Origin: JABDLO01 sp041749255
GTDB taxonomy: Bacteria > Bacteroidota > Bacteroidia > Chitinophagales > Saprospiraceae
NCBI GenBank assembly: GCA_041749255.1
Contig: JBGTBR010000018.1
Span: 1 to 64,000 of the forward strand
Reading direction: 5' to 3'
Length of the DNA: 64,000 nucleotides
The notes beneath the pieces were generated by a model. That model searched no databases, was not told the DNA's origin, and saw only the letters and a list, made by a program, of their open reading frames with translations. A program made the translations under genes and the position numbers. Below are positions 15,750-24,116 of the stretch, piece after piece (positions within the stretch are counted from its first letter, which is position 1; each line of letters opens with the position of its first letter).

Positions 15750-17306
15750 TTATTTAGTCAGTGATCCGATGAGTTTAGGCATCGTTTTATCTTCCACCAT
15801 TTCTGCCTTGTACTGTGATCTGATAGCTTTTATCCAGTGTTTAGCACGATGATTTAGACTAAAGTCATCTGTCATCATTCGCCCTCTTGTCACCAGTATA
15901 CCCATATCTGCTCCTTCATATAGGTAGTCGCCTTTATTTGTAATCCTGAGAAAAAATGCTTCATTCTCATTTTCTACAGCTCTCCGGTGGGTATCCATTC
16001 GGTCAAACTGAATATGACCAGTATCGTACATTTTCCAGATTCCTGATTTTGGTGCTTGTGTTACATATTCTATGGTATCTTCCGTATGTTTTATAATAAG
16101 CTGACTCCACTTGTCAATATTATCCTGATTAGCCCAGCGCTGGTTGAGTGCATCTACGTCAAGATCATATTCGATATCCATCCATTCAAGGATGTGGAAA
16201 ATAAATAGTGGTGCATCTGCAAGGGCGAAAACGGCGTGATTGGTGATGGAGCTTGCACCTGTTACTCTTGGATTTAACTCACCCAGGTAGAGTTCGCCAT
16301 TGTCCTGATCGATCAGATAATCGAGTTCAAAATATCCTTTATAACCCTCTTTCAACAGCTGATTACCAAACTTTTGCGTGTTTTCAATTGCCTTGGCGCG
16401 TAACTCAGGAGTGAACGCATTTGGATAGATCTCGTTACCACACCAGCCACCTTTATATGGAGTAAGCTCTTTAAATCCTACAAGCTCAGTCATCAGTGGA
16501 GCTACGATGGTTCCATGCCTTGTAACACAAGCTTCTATAGCTGAACCTTTGCAGCGTATACGCTTCATGATCTTGACCTCATCTTCTTTTATAATCTCTT
16601 CCTCGTGTTTTTTAAATTCTTCTTCATTTGAAATAAAGAATGTGGTATGTCCGGAATCACCGAATGGTGTCTGTATTACAAGATCACTTCCAAGATGTTT
16701 AGATATATTTTTAAGCTGCTCGTAATCAGTAACCTGGGCCAGCACGTAAGGTACACAGGCCACCCCAGCTTTTTCAGCGATTCGGTTGGTGTTTACCTTA
16801 TTGTCCAGAAATGTTCTCGTTTCAGCTTTTGGAAACATTATTTCGAGCCCTAATTTTTCTGCAAGCTCTTCGGTTTTCTCATTGAACATAAGGAACATTG
16901 CTTTTCCGGTTTTCCCATCTACGGCCCGGGTTTTGAAATAATCCTGTACCTCAGGGTGTTGCAGAAGATAATTGTTGATGTCTTCTATTCCTTCAAATTC
17001 ATCATGTGGAATTTCTGTCTTTGGTGAAAAAACATTGGGATGTAGTCCGTCAAAACACTCAATGTGACAGATAAATTTGAAACCTTTTATCCATTCATCG
17101 GCTCCCAGCAAGTTGAAATTGGTGGCACTGATAAAGTATAAAGGAACTTCATTTTTATGAAAAGACCTTCTAATATCTGATATGCCATTTAGCTCTACCT
17201 TTGGTTTACTACTTCTTTTTTTCACCTTACCAGTAGTAGCGGGTTCTTTAGTTTTTTTGTCATTTTTTGCCGGTATATCGGCTTTATTGCTTTTTTTAGT
17301 AACCAT
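15750..17306 (-). CDS. ATP-grasp ligase (biotin-carboxylase-like)
   Basis: 518 residues. The first 40 are Lys-rich and disordered (KKTKEPATTGKVKKRSSK). A pre-ATP-grasp region follows, then the ATP-grasp core at about 175-400: TFLDNKVNTNRIAEKAGV, the phosphate loop PFGDSGHTTFF, and metal ligands in YFELDYLIDQDNGELYLGEL followed by NPRVTG. The C-terminal 100 residues form a separate domain. There is no biotin carboxyl-carrier partner nearby, so it is more likely an amino-acid or amine ligase that makes an acyl-phosphate and an amide. It starts 10 bases after the decarboxylase stop. Substrate is inferred from context only. Confidence 0.85.
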   Translation of the reverse strand: MVTKKSNKADIPAKNDKKTKEPATTGKVKKRSSKPKVELNGISDIRRSFHKNEVPLYFISATNFNLLGADEWIKGFKFICHIECFDGLHPNVFSPKTEIPHDEFEGIEDINNYLLQHPEVQDYFKTRAVDGKTGKAMFLMFNEKTEELAEKLGLEIMFPKAETRTFLDNKVNTNRIAEKAGVACVPYVLAQVTDYEQLKNISKHLGSDLVIQTPFGDSGHTTFFISNEEEFKKHEEEIIKEDEVKIMKRIRCKGSAIEACVTRHGTIVAPLMTELVGFKELTPYKGGWCGNEIYPNAFTPELRAKAIENTQKFGNQLLKEGYKGYFELDYLIDQDNGELYLGELNPRVTGASSITNHAVFALADAPLFIFHILEWMDIEYDLDVDALNQRWANQDNIDKWSQLIIKHTEDTIEYVTQAPKSGIWKMYDTGHIQFDRMDTHRRAVENENEAFFLRITNKGDYLYEGADMGILVTRGRMMTDDFSLNHRAKHWIKAIRSQYKAEMVEDKTMPKLIGSLTK

Positions 17307-17316
17307 ATTAATTATT

Positions 17317-20064
17317 TTAAATTTTAGTTGTTAATTTCTTTTTTAAATTATTTGATCCCATTGATGTAACTGTTTTTTGTCTGTTCAACACACTATCCTT
17401 AAAAACCCGAAGTCCGAGATCCGCTCTGTAACCATGGATCTCTGAAACATCTAAAACGGTCAGAAAATGAATGATTTCTTTACTCACAACCTGACCCGGA
17501 ACGAGTACCGGAAATCCGGGAGGATAAGGTATAATGAAAGTTGATGCCACAAGAGTCCTTCCATTTTCCATGGCAGGCATGCAGTCCTGCAAAGGCATAT
17601 ATTCATAATTTTCCTCGCTATAAGCCAGAAAAAAGGCCTCGCGAATATTACCACCAGGTACGCCCGGCACAGCCCGGAAAGAATTGTGAAAATAGCTGAA
17701 ATCAGGAAGTGGGGGAAAGTCCCGGACCAGGGATTGAATTCTTTTCTTTCGGATGGCATCTTCTTTTTCATTCAGGGTACGAAATTCCTGATCCAGTTCA
17801 TCGGCAATTTTCAACAAGGCGTTGGTAAGATAAGCCACGCTACCCCTGGTGGTACCAATGTTGGTTATAAATAATACCGTGTTCCTGGAGGTTTTATTGA
17901 TCTGGATATTGAATTTATCCATCAGATATTTATTCTTAAACGTATCGCCATCGACACCCGTCCTGCCGATATGGAGGGTCATCTTGGTCGGATCCAGGAC
18001 AAACTCATCTTTTTCCCAGGCATTTTCCATTCTGTTCCAGCCGTCCTTTTTACTATAATATTCCGATATGTCAGATTCCCGGTATTTTTTGGGTATAAAA
18101 TCGCTCACAGTAAGTACATCAAAGTATTTGCTTAGACGCGGATGGTCATTTATTTTGGCACGCAATACCATTGCCATTTCAATACTTTTGTCCACGAGCT
18201 CAAAACCTTCAAACTGCACTTGTCTTCTTCCAGCGTCAAGGGAAGCCAGCATTTGATAGTTAGGGGAGGTGGAGGTATGGGTCATGTAGGCCTCCATAAA
18301 AGTGTTTTCGCTCTTTCTGCGGAATTCTTCATCCCAGATGTGGATCATGGATCCCTGGCGAAAACTACTTAACGTTTTATGCGTGCTTTGCGTGGAATAC
18401 ACCCTGATCCTTACCTTATCGGGATCTGGAAGTTTAGGAATCTCGCCTTCCTTCAGGTTTTTGATATGTTCAGTATATTCTTCCCGGTAGCTGCTGGTTT
18501 TGTATTTTTCATATAGCTTTTGGGCAACAAACATCCCTGTGCGCTGCTTATAAATATAGGCAAAACGTGCAAAGGCAAACCATGCTTCATCCCATAGGAA
18601 TATCATATCGGACTTTATCGCCAATATTTCCTCCATCACTTTTTCTACATTGTACACCAGGCCATCAAAAGTGCAGTTGGTAAGCAGGAGCATTTTTACC
18701 AGATTTAATCTGCCGGCTTTTTTGAGGAGGAGCAGCTTTTCTTTGATCTGCTCCAGGGGAACCGCACCGTACATGGAATATTCTATTATGGGATACGAGT
18801 CCAGATAAACCGGATAGGCTCCGGCCAGTACCAATCCATAATGATGTGATTTATGGCAGTCCCGGTCTATCAGAATCACGTCACCCGGTTTGACCAGTGC
18901 CTGGACTACAATTTTGTTGGCGGTCGAAGTACCATTGGTAACAAAAAAAGTATGCCGTGAGCCGTAAGCGTCACTTGCCATTTGCTGTGCTTTTCTGAGT
19001 GAACCCGAGGGCTGAAGTAAGGAATCCAGACCCCCTGTGGTAGACGAAGTTTCAGCCAGAAACATGTTTCTCCCGTAAAATTTCCCAAAATCATTGATCC
19101 ATCTGGATTTAAATACGGAATTACCCCTTGAAATGGGCATGGCATGAAATATACCCGTAGGTTTTTTACTGTATTCTTTAAGCGCTGTAAAGAAAGGAGT
19201 CTCATATCTCTCATCGATTCCTCTTAAAATAGTAAGGTGCAGTTCCTGAAGGTCTTCAACCCGATAAAATATACGCTTGAAACTTTTGAGGGTGTTGTCT
19301 TTTAAATTGCCAAGAGCAGTATCTGTAATATAATAAGTATCGATCTCTGGTCTGAATTTCTTTATAAGAGTCCCAAGGAGAGGACCCAACTCACTCTGCG
19401 GGGTAGTAGCAAGCTCCGGTTTCAGCACATTCTGAATGAAAGGTCTAATCTGGGGTGTGATTTTTTTTGAATGATAGGGTGGAGCATATCGGACTACGAC
19501 CGCCTGTATATTATAATTGAAATGCAAGGCTATCATGGCATCCTCGAAGGAAGGTTGCACAACAATATTGTAACAAAACTGCTCGCTGGAAGCCTGCAAA
19601 TCCTTAAGGTTATTTCTTAACTTCCCCTCATCCTGTATAGAGATATCTTCCACAATTAGAACCTCGAAATATATTTTCCGGTACACATCTGAAGACTCGC
19701 TCTTTTCCGATAATTCAACATCAAGTTCATCATATTCAATATTTGCATGATTGTTTCTATAGCTGTCACTTACGAGTTGCTTTAAAATCTCTGTGATTTT
19801 ATTGGAGAGACCTGTATATTCATACCTTCCCAGCATTTCATTCAGCATCCTAAGCCGCAGAATTCCTGGAAATGCAAAATAGGATTCTATTTGCTCCAAC
19901 TCATTCAGCAGGTTAACAAGTAATTGTTTATAACTCTTTTCATCAGCAGAACCTCGGGTAGAAGTTACAAGCTTAGTGGCTAAAGTTTTCAAGTTGTTCC
20001 AGGACTCAATCCGCAGTTGAGCGATATTATAATGTTGTGTTCTTATTATTTTTTTTTCTACCAT
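17317..20064 (-). CDS. Large PLP-dependent Orn/Lys/Arg-type decarboxylase
   Basis: 915 residues, longer than the usual 710-760 of the family. Residues 1-300 hold an unusual N-terminal region with a response-regulator-like fold (YFEVLIVEDISIQDEGKLRN at about 132). The PLP domain spans about 305-640: TSSTTGGLDSLLQPSG, HTFFVTNGTSTANKIV, RDCHKSHHYG (cofactor-stacking His), Asp492 in LWDEAWFAF, and Schiff-base Lys563 in STQSTHKTLSSFRQGS. A C-terminal domain follows. The reaction should be loss of CO2 from a basic amino acid, but the motifs do not fix arginine, lysine or ornithine. It is separated by 3 bases from the VOC gene and 10 bases from the ATP-grasp gene. Confidence 0.88.
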   Translation of the reverse strand: MVEKKIIRTQHYNIAQLRIESWNNLKTLATKLVTSTRGSADEKSYKQLLVNLLNELEQIESYFAFPGILRLRMLNEMLGRYEYTGLSNKITEILKQLVSDSYRNNHANIEYDELDVELSEKSESSDVYRKIYFEVLIVEDISIQDEGKLRNNLKDLQASSEQFCYNIVVQPSFEDAMIALHFNYNIQAVVVRYAPPYHSKKITPQIRPFIQNVLKPELATTPQSELGPLLGTLIKKFRPEIDTYYITDTALGNLKDNTLKSFKRIFYRVEDLQELHLTILRGIDERYETPFFTALKEYSKKPTGIFHAMPISRGNSVFKSRWINDFGKFYGRNMFLAETSSTTGGLDSLLQPSGSLRKAQQMASDAYGSRHTFFVTNGTSTANKIVVQALVKPGDVILIDRDCHKSHHYGLVLAGAYPVYLDSYPIIEYSMYGAVPLEQIKEKLLLLKKAGRLNLVKMLLLTNCTFDGLVYNVEKVMEEILAIKSDMIFLWDEAWFAFARFAYIYKQRTGMFVAQKLYEKYKTSSYREEYTEHIKNLKEGEIPKLPDPDKVRIRVYSTQSTHKTLSSFRQGSMIHIWDEEFRRKSENTFMEAYMTHTSTSPNYQMLASLDAGRRQVQFEGFELVDKSIEMAMVLRAKINDHPRLSKYFDVLTVSDFIPKKYRESDISEYYSKKDGWNRMENAWEKDEFVLDPTKMTLHIGRTGVDGDTFKNKYLMDKFNIQINKTSRNTVLFITNIGTTRGSVAYLTNALLKIADELDQEFRTLNEKEDAIRKKRIQSLVRDFPPLPDFSYFHNSFRAVPGVPGGNIREAFFLAYSEENYEYMPLQDCMPAMENGRTLVASTFIIPYPPGFPVLVPGQVVSKEIIHFLTVLDVSEIHGYRADLGLRVFKDSVLNRQKTVTSMGSNNLKKKLTTKI

Positions 20065-20067
20065 AAT

Positions 20068-20496
20068 TTAGTTTTTTGAATGCAATGCAAGTTTATTCCC
20101 TTCGGAATCGATGAAAATGGCGAAATAGCCAGACTCCTCATTGATAAGCGTTTTAGGCATCACCACCCTGCCACCAGCTTCCTCTACCTTTGATAGAATT
20201 TGGTTTAAATCTTTGCCACCATTTAAGTAGAGCAAAGCTCCCGTATCACTGGGGGTTGAACCCGGACCGGCAACAATAGCTCCACCTATACCATTTTTTG
20301 CAGGAAAAAATGCCATTTCGTGATTGCCATTAAAATTTTGTTCCATCTCAATACCGTAGATGTAGTTATAAAAATCAACTGCCTGTTGGAAATTGATTGC
20401 AGGAATTTCAAACCAGCTAATGTAGTTTGTAAAGGTTTTTCCTGCTTTTCCTTGTTTTGAAGGTACTCCTCCCATGGTTTTACTTTTTATATTCAA
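20068..20496 (-). CDS. VOC (glyoxalase/bleomycin-resistance fold) protein
   Basis: 142 residues with two beta-alpha-beta-beta-beta modules: SWFEIPAINFQQAVDFYNYI opens the first and LLYLNGGKDLNQILSKVEEA the second, ending GYFAIFIDSEGNKLALHSKN, the usual close of the fold. Glu and His metal positions are partly recognisable (WFEIP, NKLALH). Start overlaps the nitrilase stop by 4 bases (ATGA), so the two are translationally coupled. VOC proteins can be isomerases, lyases or dioxygenases or only bind small molecules; the operon context suggests a role on an intermediate or a protective one. Confidence 0.85.
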   Translation of the reverse strand: MNIKSKTMGGVPSKQGKAGKTFTNYISWFEIPAINFQQAVDFYNYIYGIEMEQNFNGNHEMAFFPAKNGIGGAIVAGPGSTPSDTGALLYLNGGKDLNQILSKVEEAGGRVVMPKTLINEESGYFAIFIDSEGNKLALHSKN

Positions 20497-21428
20497 AAAT
20501 TATCGAAACCTTTATAGCCGGCCGGTGAGGAAGGCGGTTCGTATTCAGTTTCCTTCCTTTTTAACTTTGTCAGATCATCAAGCTTTGTAGGTTTTATCAG
20601 AGGCCCCAGAGATTTAAGATAAGGCAATTGTGCCCCTGGCTGATAAATGCTGAATTCACCGATATGATCTCGAAGGCTTTTCAAAGGCTGCCCCAATCGC
20701 AATACACCAAGCTCCCTGCTTCGCCTTACGCGTTCGATATTCAATTCAAGAGGAAAAATCTCTTCATTTCCTTCTGCCTGATATAATATCCTTCCATCTG
20801 GACCGCAAACAATCGACCTTCCATTTCCCCCTGACTCCAATCCATTTACATCAACAAAATAACATTGATTAACAGCGGCCATGGCCCGCACAATGGATAG
20901 TTCTATCTCCCGATCTATTGTTCCGGTCATGGTAGGGTGTAGGATTACTTCAGCTCCATGGACGGCCAATGTGCGAATGGTTTCAGGAAACCACATGTCA
21001 TAACATATGGACAAGCCGAATTTGGCCACACCGGGCACATCAAATACACAAAAATCGATACCTGGCGTTACTCCAACCTCATATGGGTAGAAGGGAAACA
21101 TTTTTCTATACCGGGTTACAATTTCGCCATCCGGATTTATCACAGTAGCGGTATTGTAGATATGTTCACCACTCTTCTCAAATATAGATCCCGGCAGCAA
21201 CCATATTTTGTGTTTTTTGGCCATAGCCTGCATCTCATGCTCAAAACTTCCCGGTATCGACTGGGCAGTATGTGTGAGCGGACCAAAGGCACACAGCTCA
21301 CTGAATACCACCATCTCCACCCATGGGTAAAGGCTCATAGTGATATCTAGCTTCAACTTCATCATTTCCACATTGGAAGCTACCGCTGAAACTTTCATTT
21401 GTATTCCTGCTATTGCAAATGGAGTCAT
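20493..21428 (-). CDS. Nitrilase-superfamily amidohydrolase
   Basis: 311 residues with the complete triad: Glu44 (VFSELCAFG), Lys109 (TRYRKMFPFYPYE) and the nucleophile Cys142 (LSICYDMWFPE). The segments SIFEKSGEHIYNTATVINPD and LHPTMTGTIDREIELSIVRA fit aliphatic amidase or N-carbamoylputrescine-amidase-like branches. The enzyme should hydrolyse a C-N bond of a small amide or carbamoyl amine in the cytoplasm. The C-terminal 70 residues are an extension over the shortest family members. Second gene of the operon, 95 bases after gabT-like and overlapping the VOC gene by 4 bases. Confidence 0.9.
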   Translation of the reverse strand: MTPFAIAGIQMKVSAVASNVEMMKLKLDITMSLYPWVEMVVFSELCAFGPLTHTAQSIPGSFEHEMQAMAKKHKIWLLPGSIFEKSGEHIYNTATVINPDGEIVTRYRKMFPFYPYEVGVTPGIDFCVFDVPGVAKFGLSICYDMWFPETIRTLAVHGAEVILHPTMTGTIDREIELSIVRAMAAVNQCYFVDVNGLESGGNGRSIVCGPDGRILYQAEGNEEIFPLELNIERVRRSRELGVLRLGQPLKSLRDHIGEFSIYQPGAQLPYLKSLGPLIKPTKLDDLTKLKRKETEYEPPSSPAGYKGFDNF

Positions 21429-21523
21429 CTTTATGTTTAAGGTTCTATTTATTATTAAATATTGATAGAGCGTCTGATCTATGGATATAGCCGAAAAAAA
21501 CGGATATTTCGCAGATGTTCGCG

Positions 21524-22831
21524 TTATGTATATTTTCTGAACTGATTTTCCAGAATGTCAAGGCCTCTATGTAATTGTTCATCTGTGATGACCAGGGGTG
21601 AAAGTATCCTAATTACATTTTTGAATGTTCCAGCGCTTAGTATGATAAGCCTTTCCGCTGCACAACCTTTTACTATCCTGTCACACAAATCGGTATGAGG
21701 CTTGCCCGGATCGTTGTCTTTTACCAGCTCCATAGCAATCATGGCACCAATTCCTCTAACATCTCCTATAACTGGAAAGTCTTTTTTCATATTTTCCAGC
21801 CGGGCTTTAACGATTTTACCTACTTCAAGAGCGCGTTTATTTAAATTGATTTCTTTCATGTATTGAATGGTCGCCAGTGCGGCAACACAGCATATGGGAC
21901 TTCCGATGTATGTCCCTCCTATGGTACCCGGAGCCGCTGCATCCATTATATCGGCGCGTCCAAGAACTGCAGCAATAGGCAATCCAGAGCCCAAGGATTT
22001 TGCATACGTGCTGATATCTGGTTGAACATTGTAATGTTGCCAACTTGCCCAATGACCTGTGCGGCAAAAACCACTCTGGATCTCATCCATTATCAGTAGA
22101 ATGCCATGCTCGTCACAGAATGTACGCAATCCTTCAAGATATTTTTGGGGGACAGGATTAAAACCACCTTCACCCTGGATGGGTTCGATTATTATGGCAG
22201 CCAGGCTTTGAACATCTACCAAGTTGTGGGCGCTTTCCCAAAGAAGGTTCAACTCAGTTTGCACGAAGTCATCTATGTTCTGCGTCCCACTGTATTTATA
22301 AAAATTGGGAAAGGGTATCCTGTACACTTCCGGAGAAAATGGCCCGCAGCCGGACTTGTAGTTGATCTTACTAGTAAGGCTCATTGCCATCATGGTGCGA
22401 CCATGAAAAGCTTCTGTATAGCAAAGAATTGCTGGCCTTTTAGTGGCCTGACGTGCTATTTTTATAGCATTTTCTACAGCTTCTGCTCCAGTGCTCACAA
22501 GCAATGCCTTCGTTTTCTCACCATGAGGAAGGATCTCAGTCAACTCTTCGCAAAGTTTTATGTAGGGCTCATAAGTGACCACATTAAAACTGGTGTGCAG
22601 GTATTTGCCAGCCTGCTCACGAATAGCTTCCACAACAGGTTCAGGGCAGTGACCTGCGTTTACAACTCCGATTCCTCCGGCAAAATCTATATGTTCGTGG
22701 CCATCCGCATCAAAAATGATTGCCCCTTTCGCCCCTTTGGCAGTAGCAGTATTAAACACACCAACACCATTGGCAACAATATTTTTTCTCCTCTCCAGAA
22801 GTTCCTGGGACAGGGTTTGTTGTTTTATCAT
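21524..22831 (-). CDS. gabT: Class III aminotransferase, 4-aminobutyrate/putrescine type
   Basis: 435 residues. The PLP-binding pattern is complete: GAEAVENAIKIAR (115-127), FHGRTM, the Asp249 pair in LLIMDEIQSGFCRTG, and Schiff-base Lys278 in YAKSLGSGLPIAA. HFDFAGGIG-like text (HIDFAGGIGVVNAGHCP) near 47 matches GabT and related omega-aminotransferases. It would move an amino group from GABA, putrescine or a similar omega-amine to 2-oxoglutarate. First gene of the operon and likely its promoter-proximal member; a 220-base A/T-rich gap separates it from the REP array upstream. The gabT label is by likeness and the true amine is not fixed. Confidence 0.88.
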   Translation of the reverse strand: MIKQQTLSQELLERRKNIVANGVGVFNTATAKGAKGAIIFDADGHEHIDFAGGIGVVNAGHCPEPVVEAIREQAGKYLHTSFNVVTYEPYIKLCEELTEILPHGEKTKALLVSTGAEAVENAIKIARQATKRPAILCYTEAFHGRTMMAMSLTSKINYKSGCGPFSPEVYRIPFPNFYKYSGTQNIDDFVQTELNLLWESAHNLVDVQSLAAIIIEPIQGEGGFNPVPQKYLEGLRTFCDEHGILLIMDEIQSGFCRTGHWASWQHYNVQPDISTYAKSLGSGLPIAAVLGRADIMDAAAPGTIGGTYIGSPICCVAALATIQYMKEINLNKRALEVGKIVKARLENMKKDFPVIGDVRGIGAMIAMELVKDNDPGKPHTDLCDRIVKGCAAERLIILSAGTFKNVIRILSPLVITDEQLHRGLDILENQFRKYT

Positions 22832-23049
22832 ATAAATTAGTTAATTCAAATTAAATTTTTGGGGCACCATTGGGGCAACAGATACGTAGCCTGACAAATA
22901 TAACTTATTTGGAGGAGAAAACCAAAGGAAAGTTAAAAAGGGTGTTTGACAAAAGGCAGATTCGCGCAGCTAATTGTATCATTTTGTAAGAATTATCCCT
23001 TGTATAACGTTGGAGTTATTACTGTGTTTCACTTGCCATTAAAATCCCC

Positions 23050-23080
23050 GACCTTCGCGGTTTGTGTAACGACCTTCGTG
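23050..23080. repeat. Variant REP halves before element E5
   Basis: GACCTTCGCGGTTT (23050) and GACCTTCGTG (23071) are one- or two-base variants of the palindrome. The same GACCTTCGTGAAAA variant also precedes element E2, so a longer ancestral unit was probably copied to both places. The rest of the 22832-23049 gap shows nothing else. Confidence 0.65.
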
Positions 23081-23087
23081 AAAAATA

Positions 23088-23176
23088 TACCTTCGAGGTT
23101 TTACCCTAAAACTTAATAAAACCCAAAACTATTAACACGAATTTGAACATTAACTTTTACAGAAACCTCGAAGGTC
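23088..23176. mobile_element. 89-bp REP-ended element, copy E5
   Basis: Left end TACCTTCGAGGTTTTACCCT (one change from consensus), right end CAGAAACCTCGAAGGTC. The interior is more diverged (GAATTTGAACATTAACTTTT). It lies upstream of the amine operon, so that operon is bracketed by E4 and E5. Confidence 0.85.
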
Positions 23177-23201
23177 TTGTAATTCATTAATATCAGCATG
23201 A

Positions 23202-23332
23202 AACCTCGAAGGTCTAATTTTAAACTGGAAAGTCTTTTCTTTTAAAATCGGCCTGTAACCTCGAAGGTCTTGTAATTAAATCATAAATATCCGGTTGTAA
23301 CCTCGAAGGTCTTTTTCTTAACCTCGAAGGTC
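23202..23332 (+). repeat. Array of four solo REP palindromes 3' of vapC
   Basis: Perfect AACCTCGAAGGTC at 23202, 23257, 23299 and 23320, all in one orientation with spacings 55, 42 and 21, plus a worn unit (ACTGGAAAGTC) near 23225. The last unit ends 13 bases from the vapC stop codon, so the vapC message must run through the array and would carry hairpins at its 3' end. Confidence 0.88.
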
Positions 23333-23345
23333 TTTTAAAACTGTG

Positions 23346-23759
23346 TTAAATCGTTTCAATATATTGTTTAGCTGTCATAAACGGCAATTTTGAATTTTTA
23401 AAATCTCTTAGATTTCTTGTGATGATCAAATCTTGTCCGTTTACTACTGCAGAAAAATACTGAAGTCCATCTTCGAAATCTAAGATGCTTTCATCATTCA
23501 AAGCCAATCCCACAACCTTGTCATCCAGAGGCAATATATTTACAATCAGCAGAAGTTTCCTGAGTATTGATTTTGCCTTTTTTGTATCCATTTGTCGTCC
23601 TAAAACAAAACTTGTATTTGCAATAGTTAGTGATGATACCGCCAATTCAATTTGCTTTTTATCTGCTAAAGAAAAAAGATTTGCTGCTTCTTCATAATAT
23701 GGCTCTCTTCGCGATAATAAATCAATCACAATATTTGTATCAATAAATAATTTTTTCAT
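23346..23759 (-). CDS. PIN-domain toxin, VapC-like
   Basis: 137 residues, a single PIN domain. Asp7 (LFIDTNIVIDLL) is the first metal ligand, Asp97 in LDFEDGLQYFSA the central acidic pair with Glu96, and Asp119 in TRNLRDF the last. The mid-domain glutamate seen in many VapC proteins is less clear here (SSLTIANTSFVLG). PIN toxins cut RNA and are held by a partner antitoxin. The start overlaps the antitoxin stop by 4 bases (ATGA). The module appears intact, unlike the broken one at 10620, and lies between two REP clusters. Confidence 0.92.
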   Translation of the reverse strand: MKKLFIDTNIVIDLLSRREPYYEEAANLFSLADKKQIELAVSSLTIANTSFVLGRQMDTKKAKSILRKLLLIVNILPLDDKVVGLALNDESILDFEDGLQYFSAVVNGQDLIITRNLRDFKNSKLPFMTAKQYIETI

Positions 23760-24004
23760 TTATACTTGTCTGATATATGGTCGCGATATTCTTTTTTATA
23801 ATCAAAATCATCGGGCAAATTAATCACACCACTTAAACTCTCTACCAGAGGAGTAATTATTGTATTTTTTTCATCCTTTTGTTTGGTTACGCTATCCAGA
23901 TAAGATTCAATCATTTTTGAAAGACTAATTTTGTGATTTCGAGCATATTCCTTTGCTCTTTTAATCACATTTTCGTTTAATCTCAATGTCAACTTTGTTT
24001 CCAT
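23756..24004 (-). CDS. DUF6364-like ribbon-helix-helix antitoxin
   Basis: 82 residues. METKLTLRLNENVIKRAKEY is a ribbon-helix-helix opening: strand KLTLRL for DNA contact, then two helices up to SKMIESYLDSV. The acidic C-terminal half (PDDFDYKKEYRDHISDKY) is suited to wrap the toxin. Such proteins are standard partners of PIN toxins in Bacteroidota and bind their own promoter. A perfect inverted repeat over the promoter, 22 bases before the start codon, is the likely operator. Confidence 0.9.
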   Translation of the reverse strand: METKLTLRLNENVIKRAKEYARNHKISLSKMIESYLDSVTKQKDEKNTIITPLVESLSGVINLPDDFDYKKEYRDHISDKYK

Positions 24005-24025
24005 GTCAAACTATTTAAATAACTT

Positions 24026-24060
24026 AATGACGTACAAAAATATATACTTTATACGTCATT
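24026..24060. promoter_or_regulatory. Inverted-repeat operator of the vapBC-like module
   Basis: AATGACGTA (24026-24034) and TACGTCATT (24052-24060) are perfect 9-bp arms around a 17-base A/T-rich spacer. They cover the -7 box of the promoter, the expected place for autorepression by a ribbon-helix-helix antitoxin. Confidence 0.75.
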
Positions 24061-24066
24061 TGCAAA
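24035..24066 (-). promoter_or_regulatory. Promoter of the vapBC-like module
   Basis: On the minus strand TTTG (24063-24066) and TATTTTTG (24035-24042) are 20 bases apart, fitting the Bacteroidota consensus. The start codon is about 30 bases downstream. Confidence 0.65.
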
Positions 24067-24116
24067 TTAATAATCACTATTGTTTATTGTCACCTGTGCT
24101 AAACTTGCCGTAAATT

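Noticed and set aside
15750..17306. Biotin carboxylase subunit of an acyl-CoA carboxylase
   Set aside because: No biotin carrier or carboxyltransferase gene is adjacent, and the neighbours are amine-metabolism enzymes; a ligase role fits better.
20660..20675. CTCGAAGG in the nitrilase gene, and CCTCGAAGGA near 19541 in the decarboxylase gene
   Set aside because: Short matches inside conserved coding sequence without the full palindrome.
22106..22840. Long open frame opposite the aminotransferase gene
   Set aside because: It is antisense to a gene with complete catalytic motifs and has no recognisable domain.
23202..23332. CRISPR-like array of short direct repeats
   Set aside because: Units are only 13 bases and palindromic, spacers vary from 8 to 42 bases, no cas genes are near, and the same unit occurs singly elsewhere.
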